Assembly (NCBI GenBank): GCA_005791685.1
Contig: SXVG01000075.1
Coordinates: 1 to 23,625, forward strand
Direction: 5' to 3'
DNA from: Methylotenera sp.
Lineage (GTDB): Bacteria; Pseudomonadota; Gammaproteobacteria; Burkholderiales; Methylophilaceae
DNA length: 23,625 bases
Shown here one piece after another: positions 1 to 7,376 of this stretch (positions within the stretch are counted from its first letter, which is position 1; every line of letters starts with the position of its first letter). A program made the position numbers and the translations under genes. A model generated the notes under the pieces. That model did no database searches. It had not been told where the DNA came from and worked only from the letters and a program-made list of their open reading frames with translations.

Positions 1-877
1 CTGTTTGGCTTTTGTTGTCGAAGCCAGGGCTTTGCAGCAAGCCTTGTATGCGCGGGTGAAGGCGAGCAATATGCTCACCGTGTTTAATAGTGCTTGTGTT
101 GCCCTTAGCACGACAGCCACTCAAACAAGCGTGCAATTGGCCTGCCAACAAACATTGCACAGTCGTCTGTTAATCGCCGCCGATGGCAGTCAGTCTTGGT
201 TGCGTCAGGAATTGGGCATGGCGGTGCAACAAAAATCCTACCAGCAGCGCGCCATAGTGGCGAACTTTAGAGTTGAACAAGCGCATGCCAATGTTGCTAG
301 GCAATGGTTTTACTGCGACGCGCAGGGTGAGCAGGCTATTTTGGCCTGGTTGCCCTTGGCCGATAACCTCATTTCCATTGTTTGGTCGGTTTCACTGCCG
401 CAGGCGGAGAGGCTGTTGGCCTTGCCGGCGGCGGATTTTAGTCTGGCGTTGATGCAGGCAGGTGGCCATGCGCTAGGGCATATGCAGCTCATTAATACCC
501 CGCAGGCTTACCCATTACGCTTGCAAATAAGCGCCAGTCCAGTGCAAGGCAGCGTGGTGTTGGTGGGGGATGCGGCCCATCAAATCCATCCCATGGCCGG
601 CCAAGGGGTTAATTTAGGTTTTAGGGACGTGATCGATTTGCTGCAAGTCTTGCAAGAAAAAAATCCCTATCAAGCATTAAATGATAGCGGCCTGCTAAAG
701 CGTTATACTAGGCGGAGAAAAGCCGATGTGTTGAATATGCAGTTGCTTACCGACGGTTTGTTTCAGGTATTCGCTAGCCAGAATGAGCTCCTGAAAAGCT
801 TAAGAACTTGGGCTTGGTCTGCGGCTAAACAGCGCCTGATCAAACAAAGGTTGCTGGCGAGTGCGCTTAATCTGTAA
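1..877 (+). CDS. UbiH/UbiF/Coq6-family FAD-dependent ring hydroxylase (5' truncated by window edge)
   Basis: The reading frame is open from base 2 and enters from the left, so the N-terminal FAD dinucleotide-binding GxGxxG region lies outside the window. What remains (about 290 residues) starts near the family's conserved stretch VVEARALQQALY. It contains the DG motif (IAADGSQSWLR) and the second FAD motif LVGDAAHQIHPMAGQGVN, followed by NLGFRD. These are hallmarks of flavoprotein monooxygenases that hydroxylate the aromatic ring of ubiquinone precursors at the cytoplasmic face of the inner membrane. Which ring carbon is modified (UbiH, UbiF, UbiI, UbiL or UbiM type) cannot be decided from this part, so no symbol is given. 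The frame ends at a TAA 49 bases before dsbC on the same strand, so the two may be co-transcribed. Confidence 0.88.
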   Translation, partial: CLAFVVEARALQQALYARVKASNMLTVFNSACVALSTTATQTSVQLACQQTLHSRLLIAADGSQSWLRQELGMAVQQKSYQQRAIVANFRVEQAHANVARQWFYCDAQGEQAILAWLPLADNLISIVWSVSLPQAERLLALPAADFSLALMQAGGHALGHMQLINTPQAYPLRLQISASPVQGSVVLVGDAAHQIHPMAGQGVNLGFRDVIDLLQVLQEKNPYQALNDSGLLKRYTRRRKADVLNMQLLTDGLFQVFASQNELLKSLRTWAWSAAKQRLIKQRLLASALNL

Positions 878-926
878 TGCCTAGCGAGTGCTGAACCGGT
901 CAACCCCCATTTAAATTAGGAGCAGT

Positions 927-1646
927 ATGATTAAGAAAATAATGGCTTGTGTTGTATTAAGCAGTATGGTGGGTCTGGCCATGGCCGACGAAGCCAGCCT
1001 TAAAAAAGCCGTGGAAGCCGCTTATCCAAAAATCAAGGTGGACAGCGTGAGTAAAACACCTTATGCCGGTTTGTATGAAGTGTTTATGGCTGGGCAAATT
1101 ATTTATACCGATGAAAAAATGACGTTTTTGATAGCGGAAGGGCGTTTGGTTGACCCTAAGAGCAAAAAAGATTTAACCGCGGAACGCATGGACGAACTGA
1201 CTAAAATTGACTTTTCCAAGCTGCCTTTAGAGCAGGCCATTAAAGTAGTCAAAGGCAATGGCAGTCGTAAGCTGGTGGTGTTTTCTGATGTGGATTGCCC
1301 TTATTGCAAACGCTTAGAGCAAAATGAATTAAGCAATATCAGCGATGTGACCATCTACACTTTTCTTTACCCTATAGCCCAATTGCATCCCGATGCGGCG
1401 GCTAAATCCAAAGCCATATGGTGTGCCAGCAACCGCGTTAAAGCTTGGGAGGATTGGATAATGCGCAATCAATTGCCCAAAAATGCACCCAATTGTGACG
1501 TGCCTTTGGAAAAAGTCGGTGAGCTGGCCAAAGCGCTGGATATTACCAGCACGCCCACGCTGATTTTTTCCGATGGCAGGCGCATGCTAGGTGCGCAACC
1601 GTATAAGGACATCGAGCGGGCGATGCAGGCGGCCGTTAAGAAGTAA
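927..1646 (+). CDS. dsbC: Periplasmic thiol:disulfide isomerase DsbC
   Basis: A 239-residue protein with a Sec signal peptide (basic MIKK, hydrophobic core, cleavage near AMA|DEAS at about residue 20). The N-terminal dimerisation domain spans about residues 21-85 and the thioredoxin-fold domain follows. The active site is CPYC (Cys124, Cys127), the cis-proline loop is TSTPT near Pro210, and a second cysteine pair (Cys166, Cys190) matches the structural disulfide of the family. DsbC homodimers repair wrong disulfides in the periplasm and are kept reduced by DsbD. A good AGGAG ribosome binding site lies just upstream of the ATG. The gene faces pilC tail to tail with only 13 bases between the stop codons. 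Length and motifs are ordinary for the family. Confidence 0.95.
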   Translation: MIKKIMACVVLSSMVGLAMADEASLKKAVEAAYPKIKVDSVSKTPYAGLYEVFMAGQIIYTDEKMTFLIAEGRLVDPKSKKDLTAERMDELTKIDFSKLPLEQAIKVVKGNGSRKLVVFSDVDCPYCKRLEQNELSNISDVTIYTFLYPIAQLHPDAAAKSKAIWCASNRVKAWEDWIMRNQLPKNAPNCDVPLEKVGELAKALDITSTPTLIFSDGRRMLGAQPYKDIERAMQAAVKK

Positions 1647-1662
1647 GCCTTTGCTTGGCTTA
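1644..1662. terminator. Small hairpin spanning the convergent dsbC/pilC stop codons (weak)
   Basis: TAAGCC (1644-1649) and GGCTTA (1657-1662) form a 6-bp perfect stem with a 7-base loop. The left arm begins with the dsbC stop codon and the right arm ends with the pilC stop codon read on the other strand. There is no U-tract on either side, so an intrinsic terminator is uncertain; it may simply protect both 3' ends. Confidence 0.3.
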
Positions 1663-2877
1663 GATGGCTGCGCCCATTTTAAAAATGGGCATGTACATGG
1701 CCACCACTAGGCCGCCTATGAGCACGCCTAATACCACCATGATGACCGGTTCCATTAGGCTGGCCAGTGCGGCCACCGCGTCGTCCACTTCGGCTTCAAA
1801 GAAGTCGGCGATTTTGCTCAACATGGTGTCCAAGGCACCGGACTCTTCGCCTATGGCGGTCATTTGCAACACCATATTGGGAAAAACTTGGGTATTTTGC
1901 ATGGCGACGGTAAGGCTGGTGCCCGTACTGATTTCGCGTTGCACATTTTTCGTCGCCTCAAAATACACTTGATTGCCAGCGGCCCCGGCGACCGAATCCA
2001 AGGCTTCGACCAGTGGCACCCCGGCAGCAAACATGGTGGCTAAGGTGCGGGCCCAACGCGCAACGGTGGCCTTACGTAGCAGGGGGCCAAAAATTGGAAT
2101 TTGCAGGATCAGCTTGTCCATGCGCTGTTGCATTTTGAGTGAGCGCTTCCAAGTGTAAAAAAAGAACCAAAGCCCGGCACCTAGCGTGCCAAATATGGCC
2201 CACCACCATGCCACAAACACATCGGAAATAGCCATCACCACCAAGGTGGGTAGCGGCAAGTCTGCACCAAAGCCATCAAACAAGGTTTTAAAAGCCGGAA
2301 TGACGAAGATCATAATGACGCTAACCACGATGAAGGCCACGGCAATAATGGCGATGGGGTAAACCAAAGCGGATTTTATTTTCGCCTTAATGGCCAGAAT
2401 TTTTTCTTGGTAAGTGGCCAGCCTATCGAGCAAGGTGTCCAGCATGCCGGCTTGTTCGCCGGCGGCGATTAGATTGCAAAAAAGCGCATCAAAATACAGC
2501 GGGTATTTTCGAAAGGCGGCGCTCATGCTGCTGCCGGTTTCGATGTCTGCTTTAATGTTCATCAGCAATCTGGCCGCGGCAGGGTTGTTGTGGCCTTTGC
2601 CGACAATGTCGAAACACTGCAGTAGGGGGACGCCGGCTTTCATCATGGTGGCCAGTTGGCGGGTAAACAGGGAGATGTCTTTGGCTCTGATGGAGCCCTT
2701 GCTGGCAAAACCGCTTATTCTTTTTATTTTGACTACGCTAACGCCTTGGCGGCGTAAGGTGGCATTGACATAAGCGTCGCCAACGGCACGCATTTCGCCT
2801 TTTACAATTTTGCCTTTTTTGTCTTTGCCTTCCCAGGCATAGAGCAGGTCTTTTTTATTTTGACTGGGGCTGACCAT
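1660..2877 (-). CDS. pilC: Type IV pilus inner-membrane platform protein PilC
   Basis: A 405-residue GspF/PilC-family protein, normal in length. It has two repeated GspF domains (about residues 70-195 and 275-395). Each carries the typical hydrophobic segment preceded by a helical bundle, with membrane helices near residues 168-195, 223-242 and 375-399 (the last within EPVIMVVLGVLIGGLVVAMY). The family pattern LFTRQLATMMKAGVPLLQCF is present in the first repeat and echoed by WARTLATMFAAGVPLVEAL in the second. PilC sits in the inner membrane and couples the ATPases PilB and PilT to pilin assembly. It starts 14 bases after the pilB stop, so the two are translationally close. The ATG at 2877 has only a weak ribosome binding site. 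A prepilin peptidase gene (pilD), which often follows, is absent here. Confidence 0.94.
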   Translation of the reverse strand: MVSPSQNKKDLLYAWEGKDKKGKIVKGEMRAVGDAYVNATLRRQGVSVVKIKRISGFASKGSIRAKDISLFTRQLATMMKAGVPLLQCFDIVGKGHNNPAAARLLMNIKADIETGSSMSAAFRKYPLYFDALFCNLIAAGEQAGMLDTLLDRLATYQEKILAIKAKIKSALVYPIAIIAVAFIVVSVIMIFVIPAFKTLFDGFGADLPLPTLVVMAISDVFVAWWWAIFGTLGAGLWFFFYTWKRSLKMQQRMDKLILQIPIFGPLLRKATVARWARTLATMFAAGVPLVEALDSVAGAAGNQVYFEATKNVQREISTGTSLTVAMQNTQVFPNMVLQMTAIGEESGALDTMLSKIADFFEAEVDDAVAALASLMEPVIMVVLGVLIGGLVVAMYMPIFKMGAAI

Positions 2878-2891
2878 GCGTGCTTGGACTT

Positions 2892-3896
2892 TTATTCATT
2901 GGTGCAACTCTCAATTTCCGCTATGGAGGTTAAGCCTTGCTTCACTTTTTCCAAGCCGGCTAGGCGCAAATCTTTCACGCCTTCTAATTTTGCTTGATCG
3001 GCGATGTCATGCACGGAGCCATTTTTCATAATAAGGCGGCTAATGGCATCGCTCATAGGCATGACTTGATAAATGCCCACGCGGCCTTTGTAACCATCGT
3101 TGCAATGCGGGCAGCCACCCAGTTTTGGTCCGTACAGTTGCCAGTTGCCAGCCAAATCGGTTTCGCTAAAACCAACGCCCAGCAAGGCTGCTTTGGGTAC
3201 ATCCATGGGCACTTTGCAGCTAGGGCACAGCCGGCGGGCTAGGCGCTGGGCGGTAATAAGGGATACGGCAGCGGCAATGTTAAACGGTGCGACGCCCATA
3301 TTGATGAGGCGTGTTAATGTCGCTGGGGCGTCGTTGGTGTGCAGCGTTGCCAGCACCATGTGGCCAGTGGATGCCGCTTTAATGGCCATGTCGGCGGTTT
3401 CTAAATCACGAATTTCGCCTATCATGATGATGTCGGGATCTTGGCGTAAAAAGGATTTTAATGCGGCGGCAAAGCTTAGGCCTTGTTTGTCATTGACGTT
3501 GACTTGGTTGATGCCGGCCAGTGGAATTTCGCAAGGATCTTCAGCCGTTGCGATATTCACCCCAGTGTTATTTAAGATGCTTAAACAGCTATAAAGGGAC
3601 ACGGTTTTGCCTGAACCGGTGGGTCCTGTGACTAAGACCAAACCATGCGGCCTGTGGATGGCGTTTAGCAGGGCGGCTTTTTGCTCGGGCTCGTAACCCA
3701 AAGCATCGATGCCTAGGCTGGCACTGGCGGGATCTAAAATGCGCATGACAATTTTTTCGCCATGTATCATGGGTAGGCTGCTGACCCGAAAATCCACGCT
3801 ACGGGATTTAGATAAGGTCAGTTTCATGCGGCCGTCTTGCGGTATACGCTTCTCAGCAATGTCCATATTGGAAATCACTTTAATGCGGGAAGCCAA
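2892..3896 (-). CDS. C-terminal ATPase part of PilB (334 residues), downstream of the internal stop
   Basis: This open frame could start at TTG 3896. It holds the ATPase core: Walker A GPTGSGKTVS (residues 91-100 of this piece), the Asp-box/Walker B region DPDIIMIGEIRDLETAD, the His box (ATLHTNDAPATLTRL), and the zinc-binding cysteines CPSC and CPHC typical of GspE/PilB. It stops 14 bases before pilC. If translated separately it would be an ATPase core without its N-terminal regulatory domain. Whether it is translated is unknown. Confidence 0.55.
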   Translation of the reverse strand: MASRIKVISNMDIAEKRIPQDGRMKLTLSKSRSVDFRVSSLPMIHGEKIVMRILDPASASLGIDALGYEPEQKAALLNAIHRPHGLVLVTGPTGSGKTVSLYSCLSILNNTGVNIATAEDPCEIPLAGINQVNVNDKQGLSFAAALKSFLRQDPDIIMIGEIRDLETADMAIKAASTGHMVLATLHTNDAPATLTRLINMGVAPFNIAAAVSLITAQRLARRLCPSCKVPMDVPKAALLGVGFSETDLAGNWQLYGPKLGGCPHCNDGYKGRVGIYQVMPMSDAISRLIMKNGSVHDIADQAKLEGVKDLRLAGLEKVKQGLTSIAEIESCTNE

Positions 3897-3906
3897 TTTT
3901 TCCTTA
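3894..3906 (-). promoter_or_regulatory. Possible re-initiation site after the pilB internal stop
   Basis: On the minus strand, AAGGA (plus 3902-3906) is followed by AAAA and a TTG codon (3896-3894). The spacing of 4 is short and TTG is a weak start. The site lies 24 bases after the TAA, close enough for terminating ribosomes to restart. It could equally be ordinary coding sequence (KEKL). Confidence 0.3.
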
Positions 3907-3920
3907 ATGGCCAGCGGCGG

Positions 3921-4613
3921 TTAGCTTATTTCGCGCAAAATGCCATCTATCCGGTAACGTACCCGATAAAATTTTTCATAGGGTTCAAAATGCAGGTCCG
4001 AGGCCCCCATGTGGATGGCGTCCAATAGCATTTTATTTAAAAACTTAACCACCGGGGCATCGTCAATTTCTGGCGTTTGCAGTTCGCTGTCTTCGCCGGG
4101 GTAAGTCTGCTCCAGTACGTCCAATGCGTCATCGGCCAATGCAAACGTTGACATGCTGCTGTCACTGGCGGCAACAAGTTTAGCGATCCATTTGCCCAGT
4201 TTGTCGTCTTCAACCACCACCGGCGATAAGCTCATGCCCATTAAAAATTGCACGCTATCCAGGGCATGCAGGTTGCTTGGGTCGGATACGGCCACAAACA
4301 ACACATTGTTGCGTACTTGCAGCCCCATTACCCTATGCATTTGCATTAAATTAATGTCGATTTGCTTGACCGGCAGTTGCTCGGCATCAAACGCGTCTAA
4401 ATCAAAATACGGGAAGCCGAAGGCTAACGCAGAGGTCTGGGCGATGATTTGTGGGTTTAATTTTTTGCTTAAAATCAGTTGGGTGATGAACGGATTTTTA
4501 GCGGCATTGGCCTGTGTTTGTATGGCATGGGCGTCTTCTTCAGAGAGTAATTTCTCCTGGATCAGCGACCGAGCTAAACCGCTCAGTTTTGATGATGAAG
4601 TGGCAGTGGCCAT
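3921..4613 (-). CDS. N-terminal part of PilB (230 residues), upstream of the internal stop
   Basis: This open frame runs from ATG 4613 to the TAA at 3921. It holds the MshEN/T2SSE N-terminal domain (SGLARSLIQEKLLSEEDA near the start, then FGFPYFDLDAFD) and the beginning of the second domain (ASDLHFEPYEKFYRVRYR), ending at ILREIS. It lacks the nucleotide-binding core, so on its own it cannot hydrolyse ATP. The start ATG has no clear Shine-Dalgarno sequence, but the protein begins as PilB proteins normally do. Confidence 0.6.
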   Translation of the reverse strand: MATATSSSKLSGLARSLIQEKLLSEEDAHAIQTQANAAKNPFITQLILSKKLNPQIIAQTSALAFGFPYFDLDAFDAEQLPVKQIDINLMQMHRVMGLQVRNNVLFVAVSDPSNLHALDSVQFLMGMSLSPVVVEDDKLGKWIAKLVAASDSSMSTFALADDALDVLEQTYPGEDSELQTPEIDDAPVVKFLNKMLLDAIHMGASDLHFEPYEKFYRVRYRIDGILREIS

Positions 4614-4786
4614 AACATTAGGGGCGAATAATGGGTGGGTCTAATTTAGATGCAGATAAGCCATTGTAAACCATTACGAAAGAATAGGTTGCAGTTCCGC
4701 CCAAGCCCGCTTTTGTGCTAAACGTCTCTTTTATGAGGGCCGCCTTTGGGCAGGATCTTAATTGCCTAAGACCCCGCCAATGGGCA
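4614..4786. other. icd-pilB intergenic region, probable pilB promoter region
   Basis: The 173 bases between icd and pilB (both minus strand) show no convincing terminator for icd. On the minus strand, TTTACA, 16 bases, then TAAATT lies about 20-50 bases before the pilB ATG and could be a sigma-70 promoter. This is pattern reading only. An open frame of 80 codons overlapping the icd 3' end resembles nothing and is not called. Confidence 0.3.
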
Positions 4787-6043
4787 TTACATATGAGCAA
4801 TGATTTCTTCGGCAAATTGCGCGGTGCCCACTTGGCTGGCCCCTTGCATTTCGCTGGCAAAATCGCCGGTGACCCGTTTGGCTAGGATGGCTTTGGCTAC
4901 GCCTTGTAGTACCAAGTCGGCGGCTTCGGTCCAGCCTAAGTGACGCAACATCATTTCCGCGGAAAGGATAATCGAGCTGGGATTAGCCAAGTCTTTGCCG
5001 GCAATTTTCGGGGCGGTGCCATGGGTGGCTTCAAACATGGCTACTGTGTCACTGAGATTGGCGCCCGGGGCTATGCCTATGCCGCCGACTTGTGCGGCGA
5101 GGGCGTCGCTCATGTAATCGCCATTTAGGTTAAGCGTGGCCACCACGTCATAGTCTTGTGGGTGCAATAAAATTTCTTGTAAGAAGGCATCGGCGATGCA
5201 GTCTTTAATGATGATGCCGTTAGGCAATTTGCACCATGGACCCCCGTCAATTTCAATGGCGCCGAATTCTTGCTTGGCCACTTCGTAGCCCCAATCCCTA
5301 AATCCACCCTCGGTGAATTTCATGATATTGCCTTTATGGGCAATGGTGACCGAGCGTCTGTTGTTGTCTATGGCGTATTGTATGGCTTTGCGGACCAAGC
5401 GTTTACTGCCGTCTACGGAGACTGGTTTGATGCCTATGGCGGACGATGCCGGGAAGCGTATTTTCTTACGCATGCCCATGTCGCTGATAAATTGTATGAC
5501 TTTCTCGGCTTCCGCTGTGCCCGCTGCCCACTCTATGCCAGCATAAATGTCTTCGGTGTTTTCGCGGAAAATCACCATGTCGGTCTTTTCTGGATGCTTG
5601 ACTGGGCTAGGCACGCCAGTGAAGTATTGCACAGGACGTAAGCACACATACAGATCCAGTTCTTGGCGTAGCGATACATTCAAGGAGCGTATGCCCCCGC
5701 CTACTGGGGTGGTTAATGGGCCTTTAATGGATACCACGTAGTCGCGCACTGCCGCCATGGTTTCTGCCGGCAACCAGGCATTTTCGCCATAGACTTGGGT
5801 GGCTTTTTCTCCTGCGTAGACTTCCATCCAAGCAATTTTTCTGCTGTTCGCATACGCTTTGCTAACGGCAGCGTCCACTACTTTAATCATGGGCGGTGTG
5901 ATGTCTGCCCCTATGCCATCGCCCTCAATAAATGGGATAATGGGGTGATTGGGCACCTTGAGGCTGTGGTCGGCGTTAACGGTAATTTTTTCGCCGCTTG
6001 CGGGTAGCTTAATTTTTCCAGTAAGACTATTTTTTGCGAGCAT
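4787..6043 (-). CDS. icd: Isocitrate dehydrogenase (E. coli-type homodimeric) with an NAD-like coenzyme pocket
   Basis: A 418-residue enzyme of the TCA cycle converting isocitrate to 2-oxoglutarate. It contains the phosphorylatable active-site serine loop GGGIRSLNVSLRQ (Ser120, equal to E. coli Ser113), FRENTEDIYAGIEW, the KGNIMKFTEG region, and the NGDYMSDALAAQVGG metal-binding stretch. The residues that set NADP specificity in E. coli (Lys344, Tyr345, Val351, Tyr391, Arg395) align with Lys346, Ile347, Ala353, Gly393 and Ser397 here. Tyr to Ile, Val to Ala and Arg to Ser are known changes towards NAD use, so I infer NAD or dual specificity. The ATG at 6043 has a TAGGA ribosome binding site. 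The gene is divergent from rluE across 44 bases. No obvious terminator follows it. Confidence 0.95.
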   Translation of the reverse strand: MLAKNSLTGKIKLPASGEKITVNADHSLKVPNHPIIPFIEGDGIGADITPPMIKVVDAAVSKAYANSRKIAWMEVYAGEKATQVYGENAWLPAETMAAVRDYVVSIKGPLTTPVGGGIRSLNVSLRQELDLYVCLRPVQYFTGVPSPVKHPEKTDMVIFRENTEDIYAGIEWAAGTAEAEKVIQFISDMGMRKKIRFPASSAIGIKPVSVDGSKRLVRKAIQYAIDNNRRSVTIAHKGNIMKFTEGGFRDWGYEVAKQEFGAIEIDGGPWCKLPNGIIIKDCIADAFLQEILLHPQDYDVVATLNLNGDYMSDALAAQVGGIGIAPGANLSDTVAMFEATHGTAPKIAGKDLANPSSIILSAEMMLRHLGWTEAADLVLQGVAKAILAKRVTGDFASEMQGASQVGTAQFAEEIIAHM

Positions 6044-6087
6044 TTATTTTTCCTAAGTGGATGATTTTGATAATTTTTGCGTAGGCC

Positions 6088-6624
6088 ATGATTATTTTAT
6101 TTAACAAACCGTTTAACGTAGTGTGCCAATTTAGTCCGCACGAGCAACACCCTAGCTTAAAAGACTTTATTGCTATACCCAAGGTGTACGCTGCCGGCCG
6201 TTTGGATACGGACAGTGAAGGTTTGCTTATTTTAACCGATGATGGCTTGTTGCAACACCGTTTAAGTGATCCCAAGCACAAAGAAATTAAAACCTATTGG
6301 GTGCAGGTAGAAGGCGTGCCGACCGATGCGGATTTGGCACCCTTAAGGGTAGGCGTGACCTTGTCTGACTTTGTGACCAAGCCGGCGACGGTGAATTTAA
6401 TGGCGGAGCCGGCGCTGCTGTGGCCTAGGACCCCGCCCATACGTGAACGCAAGGCCATTCCCACCAGTTGGTTAGAAATTAAAATCAGTGAGGGTAAAAA
6501 TCGCCAAGTGCGGCGCATGACCGCTCACATAGGCTATCCCACCTTACGATTGATCCGCTATGCCATAGGCCATTATTGCTTGGATGGCATTGCTGGCGGC
6601 GAGTATAAGGTAGTCGCCGCATGA
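6088..6624 (+). CDS. rluE: 23S rRNA pseudouridine synthase RluE
   Basis: A 178-residue RsuA/RluE-family pseudouridine synthase without an N-terminal S4 domain, as expected for RluE, which modifies U2457 of 23S rRNA in E. coli. It begins ILFNKPFNVVCQFSPH. The catalytic motif is GRLDTDSEGLLIL with Asp40 as nucleophile. The late motifs ISEGKNRQVRRMTAHIGYPT and LIRYAIG are present. The start is fixed because an in-frame TAG lies two codons before the ATG. The next gene begins inside the stop codon of this one (ATGA overlap), so the two are translationally coupled. Confidence 0.93.
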   Translation: MIILFNKPFNVVCQFSPHEQHPSLKDFIAIPKVYAAGRLDTDSEGLLILTDDGLLQHRLSDPKHKEIKTYWVQVEGVPTDADLAPLRVGVTLSDFVTKPATVNLMAEPALLWPRTPPIRERKAIPTSWLEIKISEGKNRQVRRMTAHIGYPTLRLIRYAIGHYCLDGIAGGEYKVVAA

Positions 6625-7325
6625 AGCCGGTTGCGATTTTTACCCATGCCGCCCACGAAGGGCCAGGCTTTTTCGCCACCTTCTTAAGTGAGCATAGTAT
6701 TCCTAGCGTCTTGTTTGACACTAGGAATCTGGCCAGTTTGCCCAGTTCGGCATTGGATTTTAGCGGCATCGTGTTAATGGGTGGTCCCATGAGTGTCAAC
6801 GATGACTTGCCATTCATCGCGCCGCTGTTAAATTTAATCCAGCAAGCCATGGCCGCCGACATCCCCCTGCTGGGCCATTGTTTGGGCGCGCAGTTGATGG
6901 CTAAGGCAAGCGGTGCGCAAGTGAGTAAAAATCCGTTAAAAGAGATAGGTTGGGCAGCCGTCACGGTAACGGACAATGAAGTCGCTAGGCATTGGTTTGC
7001 TGAAATTGAAAGTTTTAATGCCTTTCATTGGCATGGCGAAACTTGGGACGCGCCTGCGGGCGCCAGTCATATATTGGCCAGTAAGCATTGCCACAATCAA
7101 GCCTATGCCATGGGTAAGCATTTGGCTTTGCAATGCCACATTGAAATGACCGCGGACATGGTGCGGGACTGGTGCGAGCAGGGGGCGGATGAGTTGCGCG
7201 AGGCAAGCAGCAGTCCAGCCGTGCAGCAAGCCGACGACATGCAAGTTAACTTAATTTTACATTGTTTTTTTCTGCATAAAGTGGCTAGGCAGCTTTATGG
7301 GCAGTGGATTAAAGGCTTGCTGTAA
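6621..7325 (+). CDS. Class I glutamine amidotransferase-like protein
   Basis: A 234-residue stand-alone GATase1 domain. The nucleophile elbow is GHCLGAQ with Cys87, and the triad is completed by His173 and Glu175 in CHIEMT. MGGPMSVND and the HWHGETW stretch (His137, His139) match the GuaA-like/YfeJ group of free-standing amidotransferases. The C-terminal third is helical and without a recognised domain. No synthetase partner is adjacent, so the acceptor is unknown; it could hydrolyse glutamine or a gamma-glutamyl compound. It overlaps rluE by four bases and lies 51 bases before aroC. Confidence 0.88.
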   Translation: MKPVAIFTHAAHEGPGFFATFLSEHSIPSVLFDTRNLASLPSSALDFSGIVLMGGPMSVNDDLPFIAPLLNLIQQAMAADIPLLGHCLGAQLMAKASGAQVSKNPLKEIGWAAVTVTDNEVARHWFAEIESFNAFHWHGETWDAPAGASHILASKHCHNQAYAMGKHLALQCHIEMTADMVRDWCEQGADELREASSSPAVQQADDMQVNLILHCFFLHKVARQLYGQWIKGLL

Positions 7326-7376
7326 TGTCCATCAGCAGTATGTTAAAATCGAACAAATTTTTAAGAGAAATCCATT

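Larger units (their letters stand above)
2892..4613 (-). pseudogene. pilB: Type IV pilus assembly ATPase PilB, interrupted by one in-frame TAA
   Basis: Read as one frame, this is a complete PilB of about 573 codons, the usual size. Codon 231 (plus-strand 3921-3923) is TAA. The frame is the same on both sides: IDGILREIS, stop, PPLAIKEKLASRIKV, which matches the continuous family sequence at this point. Every motif is otherwise intact: N-terminal MshEN-like domain, Walker A, Asp and Walker B boxes, and tetracysteine zinc site. This is therefore a single nonsense change (CAA, TCA or AAA to TAA would each do) with no later decay. The causes I can offer are a very recent mutation, a sequencing error, or expression as two pieces. 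PilB powers pilus extension, so a true null would leave a non-piliated cell unless another copy exists. Confidence 0.8.

Noticed and set aside
3100..3594. A 164-codon open frame on the plus strand opposite pilB
   Set aside because: It lies wholly within the well-supported ATPase core of pilB, has no recognisable domain, and reads like a reverse-frame shadow. The same applies to the 163-codon frame at 4153-4644.
3880..3930. A frameshift, selenocysteine or programmed readthrough at the pilB break
   Set aside because: The two halves are in the same frame, so no shift is needed. The codon is TAA, not TGA, and its 3' context is not a known leaky one.
4618..4860. An 80-codon minus-strand open frame between icd and pilB
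   Set aside because: About a third overlaps the icd 3' end in another frame. There is no ribosome binding site and no domain.
5270..5641. A 123-codon plus-strand open frame inside icd
   Set aside because: It is fully antisense to icd, with no family resemblance.
6485..6976. A 163-codon minus-strand open frame across rluE and the amidotransferase gene
   Set aside because: It spans two good coupled genes on the other strand, and its protein resembles nothing known.
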